A stretch of DNA of 64,000 nt from Trileptium ribeirensis (taxonomy: Eukaryota > Nematoda > Enoplea > Enoplida > Thoracostomopsidae): NCBI GenBank assembly GCA_030248225.1, contig JASANE010026875.1:1-64000 (forward strand), in the 5' to 3' direction. Positions 53,001 to 58,300 of this stretch are shown one piece after another. The position numbers and the translations under genes are program-made. The notes below the pieces were generated by a model that saw nothing but the letters and a program-made list of their open reading frames with translations, was not told where the DNA came from and did no database searches. Position 1 is the stretch's first letter, and each line of letters starts with the position of its first letter.

Positions 53001-53356
53001 CAATTTGTGTTGCAGATATGTTCGATTTAACGGTTATAAAATATCACGTTAACAAGATCGGTTTGCCGAAAGCTAAAATAAGCATCGAAAAATCTTAAAT
53101 ATTAAAAAATACAACAGCTGGTTCAAAAAAATACAGTAGCAACGAGTATCTTTTACAATACGAAAACACAAAATTACTATATCTAAATATAAAATCTAAA
53201 TACTCACAAATATTCGATTTTTCCGGTGGTGGCGGTGGAGGCGGCAAGTCAAACAGAGACACAATTTGATCTGCTTTACTACCGGAAACGTTTACTGTGC
53301 CGTCGACAGAACCACGTCCGTCATTTAGTGCATCATCAATAAGTGTGGTTTGAAGC
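19874..53356 (-). CDS. YLPM1: YLPM1 (ZAP3) orthologue, C-terminal P-loop region, ten exons (5' end not found)
   Basis: The vertebrate YLPM1/ZAP3 protein is nuclear, binds protein phosphatase 1 and has been linked to control of the TERT promoter. Its C terminus holds a P-loop nucleotide-binding domain. Here the exons, in minus-strand order, are 53204-53356 (tentative), 48967-49237, 45354-45473, 43817-43993, 43043-43126, 39886-39969, 34774-35097 (3' end tentative), 30550-30598, 25985-26094 and 19874-20014. Every junction has AG acceptor and GT donor, and phases are compatible throughout. The joined frame gives about 503 residues and ends at a TGA. Landmarks are Walker A GPPGAGKS, LCLDDYFM, DDGFFNFIIVDAIN, KRNVHER, LLQDAAIQE, ASKWDL, KKRVRWAD and a final ALERTKYF. 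These lie in the same order as in human YLPM1. Introns of 0.7-6 kb are packed with repeats. N-terminal exons (YLP-repeat part) should lie upstream and were not identified. Confidence 0.9.
20661..20893. mobile_element. Tc1/mariner-type MITE (family 2), in the YLPM1 last intron
   Basis: The ends are inverted copies: TACAGTCGCTTCCAGAAATA and, on the right, TTATTTCTGGCCGTGACTGTA. TA tips are present. The 233-bp body consists of repeated AAATCGATCGAAA words. Confidence 0.8.
21283..21401. mobile_element. Shorter family 2 MITE
   Basis: TACAGTCGTAGCCAAAAATA on the left and TTATTTCTGGCCGTGACGGTA on the right, 119 bp, same body words as the 20.66 kb copy. It is a deletion derivative of the same family. 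Confidence 0.75.
22040..22255. repeat. Dispersed repeat related to the 31.3-32.0 kb array
   Basis: Shares the words GAATATCAGCCA, GCTGAGGAGATAT and the segment TAGAGGATGAATTATTGCTC with units at 31.3-32.0 kb. It abuts the LINE fragment that begins at about 22.26 kb. Confidence 0.55.
22259..25346 (+). pseudogene. Jockey/I-like LINE (endonuclease tail plus RT), decayed and split by a hAT element
   Basis: The coding path begins with the endonuclease end motif SDHKFIEF (about 22.28 kb) and a linker. After the hAT insertion it resumes and shows RT motif 'SPGPDGI' (about 24.14 kb), 'KIIFIPKSGK', the 'RPINLSSFVLKTLE' segment, 'HAYREGRST', 'GFLQGGVLS', the catalytic box YSDD (about 24.77 kb) and 'YLGLLLDHRLTWKTHIEEA' near 25.0 kb. 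Stops at about 24493 and 24804 and several frame changes show it is dead. It lies in the last intron of YLPM1, antisense to the gene. The N-terminal endonuclease and the 3' tail are not defined. The family call (Jockey/I group rather than Tx1/L1) rests on motif wording only. Confidence 0.8.
22926..24067. mobile_element. Non-autonomous hAT-type element with 8-bp target duplication
   Basis: The element starts CAGGGAGTAAC and ends GTTATTCCCTG, which is its inverted copy. The 8-bp direct repeat ATACTAAC flanks it exactly (22918-22925 and 24068-24075). CAGGG-type tips and 8-bp duplications are hAT hallmarks. Both subterminal regions carry runs of CCGGTT/GGTTCCGG. The 1142-bp interior has no transposase. 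Removing it restores the LINE reading frame across the insertion point. Confidence 0.9.
25610..25984. repeat. Dispersed repeat with GCCCC/TTTTGCCAGG words
   Basis: Carries TTTGCCAGGGG, GGGGCATGAACCGGGGCCAC and TTTTTGCCAGGCGGCCCC. These words recur, in either orientation, at 33.38, 34.38-34.69 and 38.64-38.99 kb. It lies directly against the 3' end of a YLPM1 exon. Confidence 0.5.
25985..26094 (-). CDS. YLPM1: YLPM1 exon, 'KLDGL ... PGKKR' segment
   Basis: Acceptor TATAG|AT, donor CGG|GTACGG. It encodes KLDGLKLKKKMSMSEFLDVA, a DDYSLRGDN stretch and CAPGKKR. This aligns with KLDGL...EDYLQLPDDYDTRASEPGKKR. It enters in phase 1 and leaves in phase 0. Confidence 0.95.
26095..27440. other. YLPM1 intron, no feature recognised
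   Basis: Intronic AT-rich sequence between the exons at 26.0 and 30.6 kb. No element ends or frames could be assigned. Confidence 0.5.
27441..28740. repeat. Satellite-like array, about 340 bp unit, three copies, CA-rich tail
   Basis: The marker GAATTTTGGG occurs at 27579, 27918 and 28344, and GACCTCTGACCCCGAA/TCTGACCCCGAACCATGGGG recurs with it. The first and third copies also share an 85-bp block starting ATGCTATATGTGGACATCAC that the middle copy lacks. The array ends at about 28.69 kb in a segment with ATCGGTTAAGGCGTCCTCGA followed by an ACACACAC tract. That wording resembles 3' tails of some invertebrate retroelements. Confidence 0.8.
29668..29800. mobile_element. Family 1 MITE remnant
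   Basis: Shares the body of the 17.8 kb element (GGAAATGACTGTCGC on the left, AGAACAAATTTATTTCGAGCC and CAGTCGCCATTT on the right) but in eroded form, without clean tips. Confidence 0.55.
30441..30511. mobile_element. Short family 1 MITE, next to a YLPM1 exon
   Basis: Left TTCAGTACTCATCACGATTG and right CAATTGTGGCGAGTACTGTA are inverted copies around an almost empty 71-bp body. It lies only about 40 bp beyond the donor of the 30550-30598 exon. Confidence 0.65.
30512..31279. other. YLPM1 micro-exon and intron sequence, otherwise nothing
   Basis: Apart from the exon at 30550-30598 no feature was recognised here. Confidence 0.5.
30550..30598 (-). CDS. YLPM1: YLPM1 micro-exon, 'PASKWDL' segment
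   Basis: A 49-bp exon with acceptor TCCAG|G and donor TTAG|GTGGGT, ending in phase 1. It encodes VVPASKWDLVDNEAKL, which matches the family's IPKSKWEMDTSEAKL. The split Asp codon is completed by the first two bases of the next exon, which continues KLDGL exactly as in human YLPM1. Confidence 0.92.
31280..31960. repeat. Tandem array of a diverged repeat (about 170-190 bp unit)
   Basis: Repeated elements include GACCCAA.CTTGCA, then AATAACAA, then AGAGGATGAATTGCTCTACA, at about 31.41-31.50, 31.56-31.69 and 31.79-31.88 kb. A related single copy lies at 22.04-22.25 kb. The middle copy is disturbed by the perfect palindrome at 31602-31668. Confidence 0.65.
31602..31668. repeat. Perfect 67-bp palindrome (33-bp arms, 1-nt centre)
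   Basis: TTCGTCCACTATGTAGCTGG (31602-31621) continues to TTAT at 31634. It is mirrored without mismatch by ATAA at 31636 through to CGAA at 31668, around a central T at 31635. Arms this exact within an old, diverged repeat array imply a recent event. The right arm matches the array consensus and the left arm is its inverted copy. Confidence 0.95.
31961..34379. other. YLPM1 intron, no gene recognised
   Basis: A 130-codon minus-strand frame (33215-33607) and smaller frames overlap each other and carry no recognised domain. A segment near 32.22-32.35 kb resembles one near 25.48-25.56 kb (CTACTCTGGCC...TTCGTT), a further dispersed repeat. Confidence 0.45.
34380..34690. repeat. Dispersed repeat with TTCATGTCTCTGGCAAAAT words
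   Basis: Contains CCCCTGGCAAAATTTTTGG, GTTCATGTCTCTGGCAAAAT and GTTCATGCCCCCTGGCAAAA. It is a second copy of the family seen at 38.64-38.99 kb and, inverted, at 25.6-25.96 kb. It reaches to within 100 bp of a YLPM1 exon. Confidence 0.6.
34774..35097 (-). CDS. YLPM1: YLPM1 exon, acidic Ser/Asp-rich linker
   Basis: Acceptor TTTCAG|G, phase 0. It opens with VDMEEEDEIDTT, matching the acidic stretch after AAIEE in YLPM1, then runs into a longer Ser/Asp/Asn-rich linker. The donor is uncertain: AGG|GTACGA (34773) keeps phase 0 with the next exon, but an earlier donor or an extra small exon is possible. The linker looks lineage-specific and disordered. Confidence 0.8.
35877..36390 (+). repeat. Five G-rich GGTCGGGGGGGCTACAC-type boxes
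   Basis: GTCGGAGGAGGGGGCTACAC (35877), GGTCGAGGGGGGCGCTACAC (35901), GGTCGGGGGGGGCTACAC (36207), GGTCGGGAGAGGGAGCTACAT (36229) and GGTCGGGGAGGGGGGCTACAT (36366). They come as two close pairs plus a single. The G-runs lie on the strand opposite the gene's coding strand, inside an intron. Confidence 0.75.
36391..38026. other. YLPM1 intron, no gene recognised
   Basis: Three overlapping short frames on the plus strand at 36984-37413 have no domain I know. No element ends seen. Confidence 0.45.
38027..38082. repeat. Perfect 17-bp inverted repeat, GC-rich alternating stem
   Basis: GCACGCACGCAAATTCG (38027-38043) is matched exactly by CGAATTTGCGTGCGTGC (38066-38082) around 22 nt. The stem contains alternating purine-pyrimidine GCACGCACGC. 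A weaker related stretch (CGCACCCGCACGCAG) lies near 37.87 kb. Confidence 0.85.
38640..38995. repeat. Dispersed repeat with CCCTGGCAAAA words, longest copy
   Basis: Contains ACCCCTGGCAAAAACG, CCTATGGCAAAATGCC, GTTCATGCCCCCAGCAGAAT and GTTCATGTCCCTGGCAAAAT, and ends GGAGAAGCCAGAAACGTGAT. The same end occurs in reduced form at 34.68 kb (GGATAAGCCAG). Confidence 0.6.
39886..39969 (-). CDS. YLPM1: YLPM1 exon, 'LLQDAAIQE' segment
   Basis: A 28-codon exon with acceptor TTCTAG|A, phase 0. It encodes INDWEEAPPHFARLD and LLQDAAIQE, matching human HWETAPRHMMRLD...LLQDAAIEE. The donor is a weak GTTATT, chosen because the next exon resumes with VDMEEEDE in phase. Confidence 0.92.
40673..40770. mobile_element. 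MITE fragment, family 4 (one end)
   Basis: Begins TACAGTCACGCTCAGAGATA and carries TTTTTCGCGAATAGCAATTG, the same words as the copy at 43376. The other end is missing. Confidence 0.5.
41757..42050 (+). repeat. Dispersed repeat, inverted partner at 49.89-50.19 kb
   Basis: Read forward here and reverse-complemented at 49890-50189, the two share GTGGTTTCATTTTTAAG-type, TTTTGTTTAATCACCT, CTAGATAACCAAACGAT and TTGACAACGCATCAAGTA-type segments in the same order over about 290 bp. They differ by scattered substitutions and small indels. Both copies lie in YLPM1 introns, about 8 kb apart. Confidence 0.75.
43043..43126 (-). CDS. YLPM1: YLPM1 exon, 'CIKRNVHER' segment
   Basis: A 28-codon exon with acceptor TTTTAG|G and donor AAA|GTAAGA, phase 0. 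It encodes VYIVELSTDLATCIKRNVHE, matching the family's VYLAEM...CGKRNIHGR. It is too short to be found as a long open frame and was placed from protein similarity and splice signals. Confidence 0.93.
43376..43540. mobile_element. MITE, family 4 (CGCGAA-rich body)
   Basis: Starts TACAGTCATGCTCAGAAATG, ends near TTTACTTCTGAACGTGCG, and has repeated TTTTTCGCGAA words in inverted orientation inside. The right tip has lost its CTGTA. Confidence 0.6.
43817..43993 (-). CDS. YLPM1: YLPM1 exon, 'YEYDELLEPLYR ... DAIN' segment
   Basis: Acceptor TTACAG|A, donor CAG|GTATTG, 59 codons, phase 0. It encodes MQYEYDELLEPLYRKQLLKA and then FRKTIDDGFFNFIIVDAIN. This aligns with the human YEYE...FKKTLDDGFFPFIILDAIN segment, and the exon ends just before the next conserved strand. 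Confidence 0.95.
44541..44660. mobile_element. Family 1 MITE remnant
   Basis: Shares TGTCTGTCGTTCGAGACTCG, AATTTGTTCCAAAAATATAA and CTCAAGCGAGCCACTCGCCC with the bodies of family 1 elements. Tips are lost. Confidence 0.5.
45354..45473 (-). CDS. YLPM1: YLPM1 exon with LDDYF
   Basis: Acceptor TTTTCAG|G, donor AAG|GTATCG, exactly 40 codons, phase 0 on both sides. It encodes DREIELGGVAPRILCLDDYF followed by a Thr/Glu/Ser-rich turn. The LCLDDYF segment is the conserved acidic motif after the P-loop in YLPM1. Confidence 0.93.
46261..46530. mobile_element. MITE, family 3 (AAGTGC ends, TCGATCG body)
   Basis: Left TACAGTTACAATCACAATTA with AGTGCT, and right AGCACTTAATGCGTATTGTA with CCTGTA, are inverted copies. 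TA tips are present. The 270-bp body is rich in TTTAAACGAAATCGATCG-like words. Confidence 0.75.
46861..47165. repeat. Two tandem copies of an about 158-bp repeat
   Basis: ATTTTAAGAGAATTT...GAAAACGTGAA...AGCACGAACGGTTGTCGAGAT occurs twice in tandem. The last marker is at about 46.98 and 47.13 kb. Confidence 0.75.
47403..47530. repeat. Tandem duplication, 64 bp unit
   Basis: Two almost identical 64-bp copies start with GTTAAATGTACGCCTCCGGC at 47404 and 47468 and end in TGCCTCCGTCAAT. Each holds a small GCCACCTTC(C/G)GTGGC hairpin. Confidence 0.9.
47691..47833. mobile_element. Family 1 MITE
   Basis: Left CCAGTACCCGCCAAAATGAC and right GTGACAGCCATTTTTGACTC with CTGTA are inverted copies. The body matches the 17.8 kb element (AAATTTCGAGCGAGCCGC). 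Confidence 0.7.
47834..48966. other. YLPM1 intron, no feature recognised
   Basis: Sequence downstream (in gene direction) of the Walker A exon. No frame or repeat could be assigned. Confidence 0.45.
48967..49237 (-). CDS. YLPM1: YLPM1 exon with the Walker A motif
   Basis: Acceptor TTTTAG|G, donor AAA|GTAACT. It encodes a linker with SIDDLINNPGR and then RPPKIVIILRGPPGAGKS, the P-loop (GxxxxGKS), followed by YTAKLIK. The exon ends in phase 0, and the next exon continues with DREIELGG as in the family (AKLIRDKE). This is the strongest single landmark for the gene. Confidence 0.9.
49890..50189 (-). repeat. Inverted partner of the 41.76-42.05 kb repeat
   Basis: Contains CTGAATACGATGGTTTGGTT, GATGTGTTGTCAGTTGTTT and GGTGATTAAACAAAATATCT in the reverse of the order seen at 41.76-42.05 kb. 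It ends in an ACTCGCTCCGTTTCA-like motif, GCTCGCTCCGTTTCACCCTC, also found near 42.74 and 51.2 kb. Confidence 0.75.
50752..50896. mobile_element. Family 1 MITE
   Basis: Left AGTCAAAAATGACTGTCACT and right CAATAGTTTCTGGCGTGTAC with TGTA. The body includes AACAAATTTGTTCTACAATA as in the 17.8 kb copy. Confidence 0.65.
50897..53203. other. Probable YLPM1 intron, no gene recognised
   Basis: A segment at about 51.05-51.24 kb resembles 42.59-42.77 kb (dispersed repeat ending ACTCCGCTCTCTCCGTTTCA). Short frames, including 51799-52092 on the minus strand, have no recognised domains. A small missing YLPM1 exon could lie here. Confidence 0.4.
53204..53356 (-). CDS. YLPM1: YLPM1 exon (tentative), Pro-rich
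   Basis: The frame encodes a hydrophilic stretch (LIDDALNDGRGSVDGT) ending in a poly-proline run, as expected for the region before the P-loop in YLPM1. The acceptor is TTAAG|G at 53357. Two donors are possible. GTGAGT after 53208 is the better consensus but gives the wrong phase for the next exon seen. GTATTT after 53204 gives the right phase. If GTGAGT is used, an unseen small exon must lie between 49.3 and 53.2 kb. Confidence 0.5.
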
Positions 53357-55199
53357 CTTAACACAAATATCAGCTTTAAAGTTGCTATGTTTATGGTGAA
53401 ACGCATATTATGGCATAACTAGACGAGCTGTACTGCACGGAAACAAGCTTTGTGTGGACTACAAGTATGTTACTATCAGAATGCCAATACTCCGAGGTAC
53501 CATACTAAAAGACGAACCAAACTTGAAAAGTGTAGCTGTTTGCTTTTAGCCACTATTATAGTCTGCTAGTATCCATGGGCTTCAAAATACAGAACGGAAG
53601 ATCGTATTTGTCCCAGTGTGATCTATATTATCGACCTCCTCTAAAAAGCGACCCATTGGAGGATCCAACTAAGACCACGATGTTTTTTGGCAAACGTTAT
53701 GATATTTCTCCAGTGCTCGCTACGATGACTTATTAAAAAAAAATTTTATATAAAAGTCTGTCATACTCTTTAATACTCGATCTATCTGTCGCAACATAAA
53801 TAAAGCATTATGGTATAGCTTATCCTGCACCCACCACAATATACGTGAAACAGGATGTCATCCCATCCTGTTTACCAGAAAAACGTTTTCAAGTAAACTA
53901 GAGCATAAAAATGCAAATGTGATATTAATTGTAGCACTCTAAATTAGCTTTGTTGGGGGAGACGGGGGGGGGAGGGATGGGTTTGACATATTTTGGAGGA
54001 GAAGTAATAGGCATATAAAATGTGATAAAAGCGCAGATGTATTTGTAGATATGTAAAACCATGAGTGCCGTATCTCGAACACTGATGACCAAAGGTCCAA
54101 TCTGGAACATATGAGATTATTTTAAAGTATTTTGTGGCCAAAACAGAGAATTATATGTGCATAATGACTCATATGCCTCACAAAAAAAGCGCAAACATTT
54201 TTGCCATACACGTATATAGAATACTCGGTGCAATTGACTATCCATTAATGTGGCAGTACTGTATATCAATTAAGTCTTATAACATCATACTGAACAACAT
54301 CTGACTCAGATCTAGACAAATTTCTTTCAGTCCCGATCCCAAACAAACTACTCGCCAATGTAGAATTGTAAAGAACATTATAGCTAAAATAGTATTATAA
54401 CTACGTACCAACTAACATTGTACTACAAGTAAAATTAGCATACCGTGCGTTTGAGAGAACTGGTTGAATCATTGAGGTTTGAGATTTTATCGATTAACCA
54501 CGTTAAAATTAGTCGTATAGTTAGTGATTATTCCAGCATAGCACAAGATGTAGCAATGATTTTGAAATATATTACGCCGCAAAACGCGAAGAAAACAAAA
54601 ATATCACAATGGTAATTTTGAGAAGAGAAATTTTTTAGTTTTTCCATTATTTTTTTGAATACACAATATTGAAAAAATAAGGAAACGAAAAATAACTTTC
54701 TATTTCAACTCAAATTTTTCACATTCCTTTCCTTTTAAATTAAAATATTTTCAAAAACAGGCTTGATCGTATTTTCGTTATATTTTTCAAACAAGAAAAA
54801 GTGCAAATCCGTAAATTAGGTCGGCATGAATAAAAAATCTGCTCCCCTAATTCAGTTTAGTAAAAATTGAGCAGTATTGACATAGAATTATCATGAGCGC
54901 GGAAGCAGTTGCCCAGTCTATACGAGTGCCACTAACGTGTTGATAGTATTTGTAAAGGTACAGACAACACGATAACGGTATTGTATACACCATATTTCAC
55001 TATGTAAATGTTCTAACCACTCAACTAATGTTTTCACGTACCAAGCGTAGGATCGCTTGGTGGAAAAATTAAAACTGTGTTTTACAGCCGGAGGAAAAAC
55101 GAAGTTATAAACCAGTGTGACAAAAGCACGAAAAACCCTCTTTTTTAAAGCTTGTAGTCTTCAGCAAAAACAATAGATCTGTCTAAATCTTTTTAGAAA
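53357..55199. other. No gene recognised
   Basis: Between the tentative YLPM1 exon and the LTR element. Two overlapping minus-strand frames near 53.93-54.14 kb contain a Pro-rich stretch encoded by a C-rich run and could hide an exon, but no convincing acceptor was found. Part of the region below 55.3 kb must be the element's 3' LTR. Confidence 0.4.
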
Positions 55200-55340
55200 A
55201 ACAAAACAATTCGTCTTCTGTCGTATTAATAATAAATCAAGATTCGTAAAAATCGTAGATTCGCAAAACTGCCAAGAAACCACCAATTCTCCAGAAGATG
55301 CAACAACGAAAGGGCACCCATAGCCATAACAACCGTTACA
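55200..55340 (-). repeat. Start of the 3' LTR (far end not determined)
   Basis: On the minus strand the polypurine tract at 55341-55355 is followed at once by TGTAAC (55340-55335), the usual tip of Gypsy-type LTRs. The pol stop codon (55336-55338) lies inside this tip. The LTR must extend to lower coordinates. Its end could not be placed because the 5' LTR is outside the window for comparison. Confidence 0.55.
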
Positions 55341-58300
55341 TTTCCTCCCCTTTTTGGAAGGCACCCCGGTCCCCTGATCGCCGACCTGATGTAGAAGGAA
55401 TATCCTGCGCCAACACCACAAACTCTTTTGTTTCCTCCGACATGTCTTCCAAAAGTTCGCTTGACCGATCAATTACATGCGTACATTCACTATAATTGCT
55501 GGACTCAAACCGCTGCAACCAAGCCGGCAACGGCTGTCCATATTTCTCCCACAGATAATAAGCTTTCTCAATTTTCCTCGTGTTATGCCGTCGTCTGGAT
55601 TCTTGGCCCCTATGCCTCCGCTGCGAACCATATTGCGGTTGACCACCAATCGGCACAGCATTCGCCCCTGTGCCATGCCCTATTTCGGACATGTTAATCA
55701 ATTCTCGCCCATCCTTATTTCGACACTGCTCCCCCACTCGAAAATTAAATCCGAAAATACAACCATTTGCCCTCCAGCGTTCATACGGCGATGTCTTATC
55801 CAGATATCGCCAACGCACAGGTACCGCCGACTTATCCTGTTGCTTTGCTGCCACAGCGACACTTTGAATTCGCCGGTAGTTGTCAACGCCCTCGCCCTCC
55901 ATGGCACGACTCTGAACATCCATTCGAATCGAGGTTCTTTTCGGTATTCTGTACGTTTCAAGAGCATGACTCGACCGATAATCACCGTTGGCCGCCATAA
56001 TCTGTTCCTTCTTTTCTACTCTATCAGCGCTAAGTCTGCGTTTAGGACTAGAACCCTGAGCTATACTCTTTCCCTTGTAATCGCTTTTCCCAGTCACAGC
56101 AGGTAGTTCTGCTACCTGGCTGTGAATAGCTGACCTGCGAACTGGCATCTTAATCGTTGATTCGACACACACACGGTTTAATTGCGTCAGAACGGTAGCA
56201 GATGCCCATTGTTCAGAACCAACAATCGACAGTATCATTGAAACATGGGCAATTCTTGCACGATTAGCGGTGCAATTTTCGTCGTCGCTATCGTAGTCCA
56301 GTATCAGCTCATCCAGTTCATCGGTGTATCCTAATTGTACCCTATTAGTAATATTATCAATGCCAGCCATTGGTTTATTGCAACGGCCGTAAGTACTTTT
56401 AATTGCTGAAACACCTGAAATATTAGAAACAATCTTCAACCAATTATCCTTGGTACAATTGTCAGTAGCAGTTATTTCTGTAAGCTTCAACCTTGGCCGT
56501 AGATTATAACGCCGTAGCGATGTACCGCCGGCCAATTCCGAAGACGGCCGCACACCTAAATCTAAACCTGCGGTCGATTTACTCACGCCTATAACGGTAG
56601 GGTGATCAATATGTTCACTTTGACTCCCGTTAATTGGTTGTCTGCTTTGTGTGTTTCTATTTGAAACATTGCTGGCATGTTTCAGTCTTCGAACGTTAAC
56701 TCGCTTTTCGACACACGGTGACCTAGTATTCTTACCACAAAGCGTAATAAAAGCTCCAGTACCGTCGGCGGTCAGTCGGACAATACGAAATGGACCCCGC
56801 CACGGCCGGACAAATTTTCTCGTTTTACCGCGAGGTAAATACGGAACGTGCAAAAACACACGATCGCCTTCCAAAAATGGATTTCCACGTTCAAATCTTC
56901 GGTCATGGTAGAATTTTTGCTTCCTTTGAGCTGTCTCTATTGCCTTGTGAGCAAGCTCCCAAGCGGTTTTCACGTTCCAAGCTACCTCGGTCGCATAATC
57001 CATCGGTACCGAAATCCTTGGAACCTCTGTGATCGTTAGATCTAACGGAAGCACAGGATCTCTTCCAAAGTTAAGAAAAAATGGGGATTCTCCGGTAGTT
57101 TCGTGTGGGCAGCTTCGATAAGCAAAGGCCACATATGGCAGCAACGTATCCCAATCCGTCTGTCCAGAATTTACGTACATACTAATAGCAACCTCCATCG
57201 TTCTATTAAACCGTTCCACCAGCCCATTACCAGATGGATGATAAGCAGTGGTTTGTAATTTTTTAATGTCCAAGAAACGACAGATATTTGCGATTAACTC
57301 CGAATCCGAAGTATAGTTTGCTCCCTGATCATTCATGAGGACATAAGGGACTCCAAACCTACATACAACTTGCTCCACAAATATGCGCGCAACGCGTGCT
57401 GCCTTCATATCCGGCATTGGATAGCAATCCACCCATTTTGTGAACGCATCCATAAAAACAATAATGTATTGGTTACCTTGGGCCGTCTTGGGCAGGGGAC
57501 CCACAATATCCGTCGACACCTGATACCACGGGGCTACGCTTTCTATTGGGTGAAGGCCAGGGACTGTTTTGATTACTGGGCCTTTACGCACGGCACACGA
57601 TGTGCAATTGGCACACAGGCGACGAACATCTGCGCGCACTGTTGGCCAGTAGTAACGATTTAATATTTTGCCTAGCGTTTTGCGAATGCCAAAATGACCT
57701 CCCAGAATATGGTCGTGACAGGCTGCGAACACTTGGCCACGCAGACACTCTGGAACAACAAGTTGCTCCCGCCTGCCGGACCTATGGTAAAGATGTTCAT
57801 TTACCATATAATAATGGTCTTCCCGTGCGTTTATTGATCCCTCTGTGGGCTTACTGCGCACAACCTTGATAATACGAATAAGTTCGGGGTCGGCTCCCTG
57901 CTTTTCCCGAAGATTAACCGAGTGAGATATCTCTCCCAGCCGACATATCTCATCCGTTTGATTTACTAATACCTCGTCGTTCCTAGCGTTCTGCAATAGC
58001 TCAGTACACGTGGAGCATTGATCGAATAGATCCATGTTCACTGTGCTCTGTTGATCGTCTGGACGCCTCGACAGAGCGTCCGCATTACCATTCTGCTTAC
58101 CCGACTTATGCAGAATTATCATATCGTACTCTTGTAACGTCAAGCTCCAGCGGCAGAGCCGGCCGTGCGGGTCCCTCACACTAAGGAGCCACCTTAAAGG
58201 TTGATGATCCGTGACTACATAAAATTTCTGTCCGTACAAGTATGGTCGAAACAGCCTAATGGCCCAAACTACCGCTAGTGTTTCTTTTTCTACTGTCGCG

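Noticed and set aside
53925..54141. Pro-rich minus-strand stretch as an upstream YLPM1 exon
   Set aside because: The proline run comes from a C-rich homopolymer and no acceptor in a suitable place was found. It stays possible but unsupported.
54461..54490. ACTGGTTGAATCA compared with ACTAGTTGAATGG at the window end, as shared LTR ends
   Set aside because: The similarity is about ten bases, includes mismatches, and the flanking sequence does not continue to match.
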